Shown here: positions 1-7,968 of the stretch, in pieces | How the letters are laid out: the number at the start of each line of letters is the position of its first letter | How positions within the stretch are numbered: position 1 is the stretch's first letter | Assembly: GCF_012163135.1 (NCBI RefSeq) | Contig: NZ_JAAVUP010000002.1 | Location: 682,001-746,000, forward strand | From: Neoroseomonas oryzicola | GTDB lineage: Bacteria > Pseudomonadota > Alphaproteobacteria > Acetobacterales > Acetobacteraceae | DNA: 64,000 nt | Reading direction: 5' to 3' | The notes under the pieces: model-generated | What the model was told of the DNA's origin: nothing | What the model saw: the letters and a program-made list of their open reading frames with translations, nothing else | The model's database searches: none | Program-made: the position numbers and the translations under genes

Positions 1-1096
1 GACGTTCACCCCCAGGCGTCGCGATGCGCAGCGCGGCGAAGCGGTCCGTGCCCTCGCAGGCTGCGATGCTGCTGCCCCAGAGCACCGGCACCCCCGCGCG
101 CCGCAGCATCGCGAGGTAGCGCAGGCCATCCCAGGCGAGGTCCGGCGAGGACCGGGCCAGCGTCAGCATGTCCCGCCAGGCGCCGAGCCCGGGCTTCGGC
201 GCGGCCTCGACCACCGCTGCGACCTCCACGCCGCCGGCGATCAGTTCGCAGGCGAGCTGCAGGTTGAGCGGCCCGCTGCCCGCGATCACGACGCGCCCGG
301 CCGGGCTGACGCGCTGGGCGCGGGCGAGGGTCTGCAGCGCGCCAGTCGTCATCACGCCGGGCAGGGTCCAGCCGGGCACCGGGACGGGGCGTTCATGCGC
401 GCCGGGGGCGAGCACCAGCCGCTTCGGGCGAAAGGTGACGGCGCCGTCGTCCAGCAGCGCGGCGATCTCATCCGGCGCGAAGCCGCCCCAGACCGTCGCG
501 CCCTGGTGGATCGCGACACCGGCCGCGCGCGCCTCGGCGAGGAGCGCCGCGCCCTTGCGGAACTGGGCGTCGGGCGCGGCGTTGGCGTGGCTCTTCGCCA
601 GCGGCTTCAGGTATTGCCCGCCGGCCTCGCCGCGTTCGTCCAGCACCACGACATCCGCGCCCGCCCGGGCGGCGGCGATGGCGGCCGAGAGGCCCGCCGG
701 CCCGGCGCCGACCACCAGAACGTCGCAGGCGCGATCGGCGATCTGCGCGGGCGGCGTCGCGAGCGGCGCCGGCTCGCGCGGCGGTGCGCCTTCCACGCGC
801 ATGCCGGCTTCCGCCTTCACCAGGCAGGCGCGCTGGCCCGACTTCCCGTCGACGGTGACGATGCAGTCCCAGCACGCCCCCATGCCGCACCAGAGGCCGC
901 GCGGCGCCTTGTCCTTCGCCGTCTCGCGGAAGGCGAGGATGCCGGCGGCCGACAGCGCGGCGGCGATGGTCTCGCCCGGCAGCGCCTCGATCTCCCGCCC
1001 TTCGAAGGTGAAGCGGATGGGCGCGGCCGCGCGCGCGATGGTCGGGGAGGTGAGGCGCATGCCCTTGCCGTGCCGGAGAAAACGGTTTCCGATCAT
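1..1096 (-). CDS. 2Fe-2S / FAD-dependent oxidoreductase, C-terminus cut by window edge
   Basis: The reading frame stays open from an ATG at 1096 to base 1, so the C-terminus lies outside the window. Residues about 27-100 form a Fer2_4-type [2Fe-2S] domain with cysteines at about 70, 75, 78 and 91 (motif CGMGACWDC). An FAD-binding Rossmann motif VGAGPAGLSAA follows at about 129-139, then a second dinucleotide site (IAGSGPLNLQLA). This order matches the sarcosine/opine/D-hydroxyproline oxidase alpha-like (HcnA-HcnB-like) family, which moves electrons from amino-acid oxidation; here the HcnA-like and HcnB-like parts are fused. A start at 1060 is also possible. The gene diverges from a DapA-family gene 38 bases away, which suggests a shared role in amino-acid catabolism. 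The substrate is not determined. Confidence 0.8.
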   Translation of the reverse strand, partial: MIGNRFLRHGKGMRLTSPTIARAAAPIRFTFEGREIEALPGETIAAALSAAGILAFRETAKDKAPRGLWCGMGACWDCIVTVDGKSGQRACLVKAEAGMRVEGAPPREPAPLATPPAQIADRACDVLVVGAGPAGLSAAIAAARAGADVVVLDERGEAGGQYLKPLAKSHANAAPDAQFRKGAALLAEARAAGVAIHQGATVWGGFAPDEIAALLDDGAVTFRPKRLVLAPGAHERPVPVPGWTLPGVMTTGALQTLARAQRVSPAGRVVIAGSGPLNLQLACELIAGGVEVAAVVEAAPKPGLGAWRDMLTLARSSPDLAWDGLRYLAMLRRAGVPVLWGSSIAACEGTDRFAALRIATPGGER

Positions 1097-1134
1097 CGCA
1101 TGCGCGCCTCGCGCGTCCATCCCCGGAGGCCCCG

Positions 1135-2046
1135 ATGTCCCGCGAGCCCTTCCGCGGCACCTATACGGTGCTCGTCACCCCCTTCACGCCGGACGGATCG
1201 GCCGTCGACCACAAGGCGCTGGAACGCCTGGTCGAATACCAGGTCACCGAAGGCGTGCGCGGCCTGATCCCGCTGGGTTCCACCGGCGAGTTCCTGAGCG
1301 TGTCGCGCGAGGAACGCACCGCCATCACCGAGACCGTCATCCGCGCCGCCAAGGGCCGCGTGCCGGTCATCATGGGCACGGGGGCCGAGGACACGCGCGA
1401 GGTGGTGGCCCTGTCGAAGGAGGCCGAGGCGCTCGGCGCCGACGGCGTGATGATCATCCCGCCCTTCTATTCGGTCCCGACGCTCGAGGAGCTGATCCAC
1501 CACTACGACACCGTGGCCAGGGCGATCGGCATCCCGATCATGGTCTACAACAACCCGGCGACGTCCAACGTGGACATGACGCCGGCCATGCTCGCCGAGA
1601 TCAGCCGCATTCCGAACTGCCGCTACGTGAAGGAGAGCACGCTGGAGGCGACACGGGTGCGCGACATCATCGCGCTCTGCGGCGACCGGATGGAGGTCTT
1701 CGCCGGCGTGCTCGGCTACGAGAGTGCCTGGCTGGGCGCCATCGGCTGGGTCGCGGTGTGCAGCAACGTGGCACCGCGCCTGTCGTCCGAGATGTTCGAC
1801 GCGGCGGCCTTCGAGGCGAACCGCGACAAGGCGCTGCCGCTCTATCGGAAGCTGGCGCCGCTGCTGCCCTGGGTGGGCGGGCCGCGCTACGTCTCGGGCA
1901 CCAAGGCGGCGTTCCGCCTGATGGGCATGGACATGGGCCCGCCGCGCCCGCCGCGGCTGCCCCTGCCGGGCAAGGACCTGCCGGCGCTGGCACAGGTCCT
2001 GCAAGGCATCGGATTGACGCACGTCGCCGCCCAGGCGGCCGAATAA
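1135..2046 (+). CDS. dihydrodipicolinate synthase (DapA) family aldolase/deaminase
   Basis: This 303-residue protein has the TIM-barrel pattern of the DapA/N-acetylneuraminate lyase family: GSTGEF at 48-53, the catalytic Tyr138 in VYNNP and the Schiff-base Lys166 in YVKEST. Family members cleave or dehydrate 2-oxo acids through a lysine imine. The tail after about residue 250 is Pro-rich. Housekeeping dapA is normally not placed beside a 2Fe-2S/FAD oxidoreductase and an amino-acid ABC transporter, so this is more likely a catabolic paralogue. One candidate role is a pyrroline-4-hydroxy-2-carboxylate deaminase in hydroxyproline breakdown, which is inference only. The next gene starts 15 bases downstream. 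Confidence 0.85.
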   Translation: MSREPFRGTYTVLVTPFTPDGSAVDHKALERLVEYQVTEGVRGLIPLGSTGEFLSVSREERTAITETVIRAAKGRVPVIMGTGAEDTREVVALSKEAEALGADGVMIIPPFYSVPTLEELIHHYDTVARAIGIPIMVYNNPATSNVDMTPAMLAEISRIPNCRYVKESTLEATRVRDIIALCGDRMEVFAGVLGYESAWLGAIGWVAVCSNVAPRLSSEMFDAAAFEANRDKALPLYRKLAPLLPWVGGPRYVSGTKAAFRLMGMDMGPPRPPRLPLPGKDLPALAQVLQGIGLTHVAAQAAE

Positions 2047-2060
2047 GGGGGTATCGATCG

Positions 2061-2891
2061 ATGGACCGTCGCCATTTCCTCGCGGCCGGCAGCGCGCTGC
2101 TGGCGGCCCCGTCGCTGGCGCGCGCCCAGGCGCCCGCCTGCGCGCCGCAGGTGCCGAATTCCGAGCTGGTGAAGGCCGGCACGCTGACCATGTCGGTCAA
2201 CCCGACGCTGCCGCCGATGCAGTTCGTCGACCAGCAGGGCCAGCTGCGCGGCATGCGCGTCGACCTCGGCAACGAGATCGCGCGCAGGCTGTGCCTGCAG
2301 GCCGAGAATGTCCGCGTCGAATTCGCCGCCATGATCCCGGGCCTCGCCGCGCGGCGGTGGGACATGATCAACACCGGCATGTTCTACACCGAGGAACGCC
2401 AGCGCCTGATGTACCTGGTCCGCTACGAGCAGCAGGCGATCAGCGTCTCGGTCCCGCGCGGCAACCCGCGCAACATCCGCCGGCTCGAGGACCTCGCGGG
2501 CCTGCGCGTCGGCGTCGAGCAGGGCGGCTTCGAGTTCCGCCGCACCACGGACATGGCGAACGACCTGCGGGCGCGGGGTCTCGCGCCGCTGCAGGTCCGC
2601 GCCTTCGACAATTTCGCCGTCTCCTTCCAGGCGCTCCGCGCGGGACAGCTCGACGCGGCCATCTCGATCGACAGCACGGCCAAGGAATACGACGACCGCG
2701 GGGAATTCACGCGCGCCATCTCGGGCCTCTACGGCACGCCGATCAATTTCGGCTTCCGCTCCAAGCCGCTGGCCGAGGCCGTGGCGCGCACCCTGACCGC
2801 GATGAAGGCGGACGGGTCCTTCCAGGCGCTGCTCGATCGCTTCGGCGTCACGGCCTATGACGGGCCGTTCGAGGTGGTCGGGCCGGCCTGA
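2061..2891 (+). CDS. amino-acid ABC transporter substrate-binding protein (SBP family 3)
   Basis: The protein has 276 residues. An N-terminal signal peptide (MDRRHFLAAGSALLAAPSLARA) predicts export to the periplasm, possibly by Tat because of the RR pair. The rest follows the bacterial extracellular solute-binding family 3 pattern: GTLTMSVNPTLPPM opens lobe 1, then GMRVDLGNEIARR, LRVGVEQGG and a C-terminal FQALLDRFG. I chose the ATG at 2061 because it places the signal peptide at the N-terminus; the frame is open far upstream but reads there as an antisense shadow of the divergent gene. It probably captures a polar amino acid or similar compound for the permease 9 bases downstream. Confidence 0.87.
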   Translation: MDRRHFLAAGSALLAAPSLARAQAPACAPQVPNSELVKAGTLTMSVNPTLPPMQFVDQQGQLRGMRVDLGNEIARRLCLQAENVRVEFAAMIPGLAARRWDMINTGMFYTEERQRLMYLVRYEQQAISVSVPRGNPRNIRRLEDLAGLRVGVEQGGFEFRRTTDMANDLRARGLAPLQVRAFDNFAVSFQALRAGQLDAAISIDSTAKEYDDRGEFTRAISGLYGTPINFGFRSKPLAEAVARTLTAMKADGSFQALLDRFGVTAYDGPFEVVGPA

Positions 2892-2900
2892 GCACCCACC

Positions 2901-3590
2901 ATGCAGGTCTGGCGCTGGGACGGCTTCTTCGACTCGCTGCTCAACACCTACCTGCTGGAAGGGGCGTTGATCTCGGTGGGGCTGACGGCGGGCTCGCTCG
3001 TCTTCGGCCTCGCCATCGGCATCCTGCTCGCGCTGCTGCGGCTGTCGGAGAACCGGTGGCTCTCGGGCTTCGCGGCCTTCTATTGCTGGTTCTTCCGCGG
3101 CACGCCCCTGCTGGTGCAACTGCTGATCATCTACACCGGCCTGCCGCTGATCGGGCTGCGCTTCGACGTTTGGGAAGCCGCGCTGATCGGCATCTCCCTG
3201 AACGAGGGCGCCTACCTGTCCGAGATCGTGCGCGCCGGCATCATGTCGGTGCCGAAGGGGCAGCGGGAGGCAGCCCTCGCGCTCGGCCTCCGGCGGCCCC
3301 AGGTGTTCCGGTTGGTGACCTGGCCGCAGGCCTTTCGCGTGATGATCCCGCCGCTCGGCAATTCGGTGAACGGGCTGCTCAAGACCACCTCGATCGCGAG
3401 CGTGATCAGCGTGGACGAGCTGCTGCGGCGGACGCAGCTGCTGATCCAGGAACGCTTCCTCGTTCTCGAACTCTTCACCGTCGCCGCGCTCTACTACCTG
3501 TTGATGACGACGCTCTGGAGCCTGGTGCAGATGCGCCTCGAAGCCCGCTACGGCCGCGGCTACGGCACGGAGGCGACGGAGCGTCGGTGA
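2901..3590 (+). CDS. polar amino-acid ABC transporter permease (HisM/GlnP-type)
   Basis: This 229-residue inner-membrane protein has about five hydrophobic segments and the His/Glu/Gln/Arg/opine permease signature. It shows FFRGTPLLVQLLI at about 68-80, and the EAA loop EAALALGLRRPQVFRLVTWPQ at about 120-140, which docks to the ATPase. It lies 9 bases after its likely binding protein. No ATP-binding subunit follows; the next gene is a cytochrome P450. The ATPase must be encoded elsewhere or shared with another system. Only one permease is present, so it may work as a homodimer. Confidence 0.88.
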   Translation: MQVWRWDGFFDSLLNTYLLEGALISVGLTAGSLVFGLAIGILLALLRLSENRWLSGFAAFYCWFFRGTPLLVQLLIIYTGLPLIGLRFDVWEAALIGISLNEGAYLSEIVRAGIMSVPKGQREAALALGLRRPQVFRLVTWPQAFRVMIPPLGNSVNGLLKTTSIASVISVDELLRRTQLLIQERFLVLELFTVAALYYLLMTTLWSLVQMRLEARYGRGYGTEATERR

Positions 3591-3627
3591 CAGGCGCGGG
3601 CCTGCGCGCTATCGCTGCGACACGCCC

Positions 3628-4980
3628 ATGAGCGCCACCAAGGCCGATTTCATCCCGCCCATGCCCACGCCCGCGGCGCGCGAGCCGACCGGGCTTGCCG
3701 GGCTGATGCGCGCGCGGCGGGACGTGCTGTCGATCTTCCCGGCCGACGCCTATCGCCGGCAGGTGTTCTCCACGCGCCTGCCGGGGCGGCTGATCCTCAT
3801 CGCCAATGCGCCGGAAGTTGTGCGCGAGGTCTTCGTCACCAAGCACGAGACCTACCAGCGCAAGTCCCGCTTCCTCGAGGACGCGCTGCGCCCGGTCGTC
3901 GGCAATTCCTGCTTCATCGCCTGGGGCGAGGAATGGGCCGAGCGGCGGGAGGCGGTCTCGCCGCCGATCCATCCCTCGGGCCTCGCGCAGTTCCATCCCT
4001 GCTTCGTGCGGGCGGCGGAGGAGACGGCGGAGGATTTCGCCCGCGCGGACGGTCCGGTCGACGTCGCCGCCGCCTTCGCCGCGGGCATCAGCCGGGTGTT
4101 GCTGCTGGCCGTCTTCGGCCCGGACGCGCGGCGCGAGGAGGCGCGGATCATCGCCGAGACCTTCACCGCCTACCAGGACGCGGCGGAGGTGGTGGACCTG
4201 TTCGGCCTGATGGGCCTGCCGGACGTGCTCGGTTGGCTCACGCGCCGGCGGGCGGGACGGCTGGCCGTCGCGCTGCGCGGGCGCGTCGCCCGCCTGATCG
4301 AGGCCGCCGGGCCGGAGGGCGGCACGCCGCTGCTCGCCGCGTTGCGCGACGCACGGCGCCCGGACGGGTCGCGCGTGCTGACTGGGGAACGGCTGCTGGA
4401 CGAGGTGGTGATGTTCCTCCTCGCCGGCGCGGAGGGGGCCGCGATCACCCTGACCTGGACGGCGATGCTCGCCGCGCTGCACCCCGAGACGGCGGACCGG
4501 ATGGCGGCCGAACTGCCGGATGCGGCGCCGGCCTATGCAGAGCTGCCGAACTTCGCCTTCACCCGCGCGGTGATCCAGGAGGCGATGCGGCTCTATCCGC
4601 CCGTCGCCGTCTTCGCCCGCCAGGCGGTGAAGCCCGACCGCATCCGCCGCTGGGAACTGGACGAGGGCGACATCGTCCTCGCCGTGCCCTGGCTGCTGCA
4701 CCGGCACGAGGCGCTGTGGGAGGCGCCGAACGCCTTCCGCCCCGACCGCTTCCTCGGCGACGCCGCGCGCCAGCGGCCGCGCTTTGCCTACCTGCCCTTC
4801 GGCATCGGGCCGCGCATCTGCGCCGGGGCCGCCTTCGGCATGGCGGAGGTGTCGGTCTTCGCCGCCATCCTGTTCCGCCGCTTCCGCTTCGCCCTCGCGC
4901 CCGGCTTCGTGCCGCGGCCGAATTGCCGGCTGGCGCTGCGGCCCAAGGGCGGGATGCGGCTGGTCGTCACGCCGCGCTGA
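3628..4980 (+). CDS. cytochrome P450
   Basis: The 450-residue length is normal for a soluble bacterial P450. The K-helix ExxR is E318-R321 in EAMRLYPP. The heme-binding loop FGIGPRICAG starts at about residue 391, with the axial Cys398. The I-helix reads AGAEGAAIT, so the usual acid/Thr pair is slightly changed but an acid and a Thr remain. No membrane anchor or fused reductase is present, and no ferredoxin gene sits beside it, so electrons must come from separate partners. The substrate is unknown. Its place between an ABC transporter and an amidohydrolase suggests breakdown of an organic compound, which is inference. Confidence 0.93.
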   Translation: MSATKADFIPPMPTPAAREPTGLAGLMRARRDVLSIFPADAYRRQVFSTRLPGRLILIANAPEVVREVFVTKHETYQRKSRFLEDALRPVVGNSCFIAWGEEWAERREAVSPPIHPSGLAQFHPCFVRAAEETAEDFARADGPVDVAAAFAAGISRVLLLAVFGPDARREEARIIAETFTAYQDAAEVVDLFGLMGLPDVLGWLTRRRAGRLAVALRGRVARLIEAAGPEGGTPLLAALRDARRPDGSRVLTGERLLDEVVMFLLAGAEGAAITLTWTAMLAALHPETADRMAAELPDAAPAYAELPNFAFTRAVIQEAMRLYPPVAVFARQAVKPDRIRRWELDEGDIVLAVPWLLHRHEALWEAPNAFRPDRFLGDAARQRPRFAYLPFGIGPRICAGAAFGMAEVSVFAAILFRRFRFALAPGFVPRPNCRLALRPKGGMRLVVTPR

Positions 4981-5041
4981 CGCTGGACGCCTACGCCGCG
5001 TCGCAGCAATCTTCGCGGCGAAGCGAATGGGAGTGCGGGTG

Positions 5042-6526
5042 ATGGCGGAATTCGACCTCGCGGTGCGCGGCGGCCAGGTGGCGACCGGCTTCGGCACGGT
5101 GCGCTGCGACATCGGCGTGAAGGACGGGCGCATCGTCGCGCTGGCCGAACGCATCGCCGACGCTGCGCAGGTGGTCGAGGCCGGCGGCCTGCTGGTGCTG
5201 CCCGGCGGCGTCGACAGCCATTGCCACATCGAGGAGCCCTCCCGCGGCGGCTATGTCGGCGCCGGCGAGGGCGAGCCGCCGCTGACGGTCAACGAGGAGA
5301 CCTTCGCCACCGCCTCCGCTTCGGCCTTCGCCGGCGGCACGACGTCAGTCGTCTGCTTCATCCCGCAGTGGAAGGGCTTCGGCGTCTGGGAGCGCTACGT
5401 CGACTACCGGGCGCGGGCGGCGAAGGGGATGCTCGACCATTCCTTCCACCAGATCATCTCCGACCCGACCGACATCGTGATGGATGAGGAAGTGCCGCGC
5501 GTGGTCGCCGAGGGCGTGCGCAGCCTCAAGGTCTTCCTGACCTACGAGCCGCTGCACCTGTCGGACGCCCAGTACATCCGCGTGCTGGCCAAGGCCCGCG
5601 AGCTGGGCTGCCTGGTCACCGTCCATTGCGAGAACTACGCCGCGATCTCCTGGCGCACGGCGGAGCTGCTGAAGCACGGCATGACGGCGCCGAAGTACCA
5701 CGCCTGGTCGCGCCCGCCGGTGGTCGAGCGCGAGGCGACGCACCGCGCCATCGCCCTGGCGGAACTGGTGGACCAGCCGATCCAGGTCTTCCACGTCTCC
5801 TGCGCCGAGGCGGCGGAGGAGATCGCCCGCGCCCAGGCCCGTGGCGTGAAGGTGTGGGGCGAGACCTGCCCGCAATACGTGGCACTCACCGCCGCCGACA
5901 TGGACCGCCCCGGCTTCGAGGGCGCGAAGTTCATGTGCAGCCCGTCCCCGCGCACGACCGAGGAACATGCGCGCATCTGGGAGATGATCCGCCGCGGCAC
6001 GCTCGACGTCGTCTCCTCCGACCATTGCGCGTTCTCCTTCGAGGGCGACAAGGGCAAGGGGCAGAACGGGCGCGCCGCGCCCTTCCGCGACATCCCGAAC
6101 GGCATCCCGGGCTTCGCGGCGCGGCTGCCGATCATGTTCAGCGAGGGCGTGTCGAAGGGGCGCATCAGCCTCGACGAATTCGTCCGGCTGACCAGCACCA
6201 ATCCGGCGCGGCTGATGGGCCTCGCACCGCGCAAGGGCATGATCGCGGTGGGGTCCGATGCCGATCTGGCGCTGTGGGATCCGGCGAAGAAGGTGACGAT
6301 CACCAACGCGCTGATGCAGCACGCGATCGACTACACGCCCTATGAGGGGCTCGAGGTCACGGGCTGGCCGGTCGCGACGATCCGGCGCGGGGAGGTGGTG
6401 ATGCGCGAGGGCAAGGTGCAGGCCGAACCCGGCACCGGCCGTTTCCTGCCGCGCGCGCCCTACGACTTCATCCGCCCGCGCGGCTTGGTCCCGGACGGCT
6501 TCGATCCGGCGCCGGCGCGGCGCTGA
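5042..6526 (+). CDS. dihydropyrimidinase / hydantoinase-type amidohydrolase
   Basis: This 494-residue cyclic amidohydrolase has the full binuclear metal set of the family: His60 and His62 (DSHCHIE), the Lys to be carboxylated at about 163 (LKVFLTYE), His195 (VHCEN), His251 (FHVSC) and Asp327 (SSDHCAF). It hydrolyses the cyclic amide of dihydropyrimidines, hydantoins or related rings. A C-terminal segment IRRGEVVMREGKV restores the usual beta-sandwich. I start at the ATG at 5042, 61 bases after the P450 stop. Upstream in-frame sequence is non-homologous and overlaps the P450 gene. Allantoinase or dihydroorotase are less likely given the SSDHCAF motif and the length. Confidence 0.9.
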   Translation: MAEFDLAVRGGQVATGFGTVRCDIGVKDGRIVALAERIADAAQVVEAGGLLVLPGGVDSHCHIEEPSRGGYVGAGEGEPPLTVNEETFATASASAFAGGTTSVVCFIPQWKGFGVWERYVDYRARAAKGMLDHSFHQIISDPTDIVMDEEVPRVVAEGVRSLKVFLTYEPLHLSDAQYIRVLAKARELGCLVTVHCENYAAISWRTAELLKHGMTAPKYHAWSRPPVVEREATHRAIALAELVDQPIQVFHVSCAEAAEEIARAQARGVKVWGETCPQYVALTAADMDRPGFEGAKFMCSPSPRTTEEHARIWEMIRRGTLDVVSSDHCAFSFEGDKGKGQNGRAAPFRDIPNGIPGFAARLPIMFSEGVSKGRISLDEFVRLTSTNPARLMGLAPRKGMIAVGSDADLALWDPAKKVTITNALMQHAIDYTPYEGLEVTGWPVATIRRGEVVMREGKVQAEPGTGRFLPRAPYDFIRPRGLVPDGFDPAPARR

Positions 6527-6532
6527 CGCGGT

Positions 6533-7078
6533 TCAGGCGACCTTGCCGCTGTCGAAGCGGCGGAGGTTCTCCTGGTCGATGATCTTCAGGACCGTCTTGG
6601 GATACTCGACCGCGTTGCCGGCGCCGAACAGGCAGCGGGTCGCCATGACCTTGGCGAAGGCGGCGGGGTCGTTGGCGGCAGCCTTCAGGGCGGCCTTCCC
6701 GCTGGCCGATTTCAGCATCGGGTGGTTCTCGATCAGGCCGCGGAAGATCGCGAAGGCGCCTTTCAGCGTCGGCGCGATGCAGAAGCGGTCCTGCACGATC
6801 GGCCCGTCCTTGATCGCCTGGGTCGGCAGGTAGACCCACTCGGTCCCGCGCACCTTGCATCCCGGCAGGTCCCAGCCGTCCTTGTAGGGCGCGGTGATGC
6901 CGAACAGGATGTTGTAGTCGCGGTAGTGGGCCGAGGTGCCGAAGCCGCTTTCGAGGCAGGCCATGCCGATGACGCCGGAGACCGGCAGGCTCATCGCCAT
7001 GATGTCGTAGCCGCATTCCTTGTAGAGCTGTTCCGCGAAGGCACGGCGGACATGCGAGGGCGGCGCTTCCTTGGCCAT
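6533..7078 (-). CDS. GH73-like (glucosaminidase-fold) protein without a signal peptide
   Basis: The protein has 181 residues. The stretch ACLESGFGTSAHYRDYNILFG (about 40-60) resembles the active-site region of GH73 beta-N-acetylglucosaminidases such as FlgJ and LytF: a Glu (E43) in an ESGxGxS context, then an NLFGI-like motif. No signal peptide or membrane segment is visible, so it would be cytoplasmic or exported by another route. It converges with the amidohydrolase, with 6 bases between the stop codons. The function is unproven; a lytic role would need export. Confidence 0.7.
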   Translation of the reverse strand: MAKEAPPSHVRRAFAEQLYKECGYDIMAMSLPVSGVIGMACLESGFGTSAHYRDYNILFGITAPYKDGWDLPGCKVRGTEWVYLPTQAIKDGPIVQDRFCIAPTLKGAFAIFRGLIENHPMLKSASGKAALKAAANDPAAFAKVMATRCLFGAGNAVEYPKTVLKIIDQENLRRFDSGKVA

Positions 7079-7180
7079 GGTCTCTGCTCCGGTTGCCGGG
7101 GACTGGCGGTCGTTACGGAACAGGATGCCATATCCGCTGTCTGCTGCATCACCTTCCGCACGGCCGCGTGCTGATGGTTT

Positions 7181-7202
7181 CCAAGGGTCCTTCGGCCTTT
7201 GG
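7181..7202 (-). repeat. hairpin of the gene-flanking repeat family (copy 1)
   Basis: Read on the minus strand, this segment is CCAAAGGCC-GAA-GGACCCTTGG followed by AAACC. It closely matches the second hairpin at 47309-47330, which is also followed by AAACC. The stem here carries mismatches. It lies 16 bases beyond the stop codon of the minus-strand gene that ends at 7219, in the sense orientation, so it could be a transcript-end structure. Confidence 0.5.
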
Positions 7203-7218
7203 TGCAGCGCCCCTCCGT

Positions 7219-7968
7219 TCAGCCGTGGCTGAGCACGTCGTAGATCCCCAGCGCATCGAGGTCGTCATTGGTGATCCGCCGCCGTGGCTCGGTCGCAAGC
7301 CAGGCAAGCGTGCGCGCGCGCACCTCCTCGACCCGGCGGCGCGGGGCCGGGGCGTCCGGCTGCCCGGCCGGCGCCGTCATCACCCCGCGTCCCGACCAGC
7401 CGAGCGTCGTCGTCCAGGCGAGGCGCTGGCTGCGGGGCCCGCCGCGGCGGGGCGGGCAGTTCTCCTCCTGCCGCCGCCAGGTCTGGGCGAGGCGCATCCC
7501 CTCCGCGCCCGTCTCGGCCGCGACGGCGAGCCAGGACCCGCCGCCGCACGGCCCGGTCAGGCGATAGTGCAGCGTCTCGAGCGCCAGGATGCGCGCGATC
7601 CCGTCATCGTCCTGGCCGATCACGGCCTGGAGTTCCTGGTAGGTGCCGGTGCCGGTCGAGCCTTCGAAGGCCGCGAAGACGAGATCGCGGCCGCGCAGCG
7701 TCTTCACCGCGAAGACGCGGGCGTAGCCGTACCAGGAGGTGAAGTCGAAGACCTCTGGCGGCGCGCCGGCGCCCTCGAAGCGGACGGCGAGGGACTGGCC
7801 GCGTTCGGTGATCCGCGCCTGGAGGCGGACAGGGGCCGCGCCGGGGCGCAGGCGGACCTGCCGCGGGGTGGCGAGGCGCGGCGGCTGGCGGCCCGGCTGC
7901 GTCGCCGCCTCCGCGCGCGCGGACAGCAACAGGACGGGCGCGGCGAGGAGACTGCGGCGCGTCGTCAC
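7219..7968 (-). CDS. secreted protein of unknown function, translationally coupled to an aminotransferase
   Basis: I do not recognise this 249-residue protein. It begins at a GTG whose bases overlap the TGA of the upstream aminotransferase gene (GTGA), which suggests translational coupling. The first 21 residues (MTTRRSLLAAPVLLLSARAEA) look like a signal peptide with an AxA cleavage site, so it is probably periplasmic. The mature part is beta-rich in appearance (LQARITERGQSLAVRFEG, VFDFTSWYGYARVFAVK) and has two cysteines (GPCGGG, EENCPP). The frame is open well upstream, but that part is a shadow of the aminotransferase. Confidence 0.75.
   Translation of the reverse strand: MTTRRSLLAAPVLLLSARAEAATQPGRQPPRLATPRQVRLRPGAAPVRLQARITERGQSLAVRFEGAGAPPEVFDFTSWYGYARVFAVKTLRGRDLVFAAFEGSTGTGTYQELQAVIGQDDDGIARILALETLHYRLTGPCGGGSWLAVAAETGAEGMRLAQTWRRQEENCPPRRGGPRSQRLAWTTTLGWSGRGVMTAPAGQPDAPAPRRRVEEVRARTLAWLATEPRRRITNDDLDALGIYDVLSHG

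Noticed and set aside
168-2891. A 907-codon plus-strand open frame
   Set aside because: Its first two thirds are antisense to the 2Fe-2S/FAD gene and out of frame with the DapA-like gene. Only the last part from 2061 is real, as the ABC binding protein.
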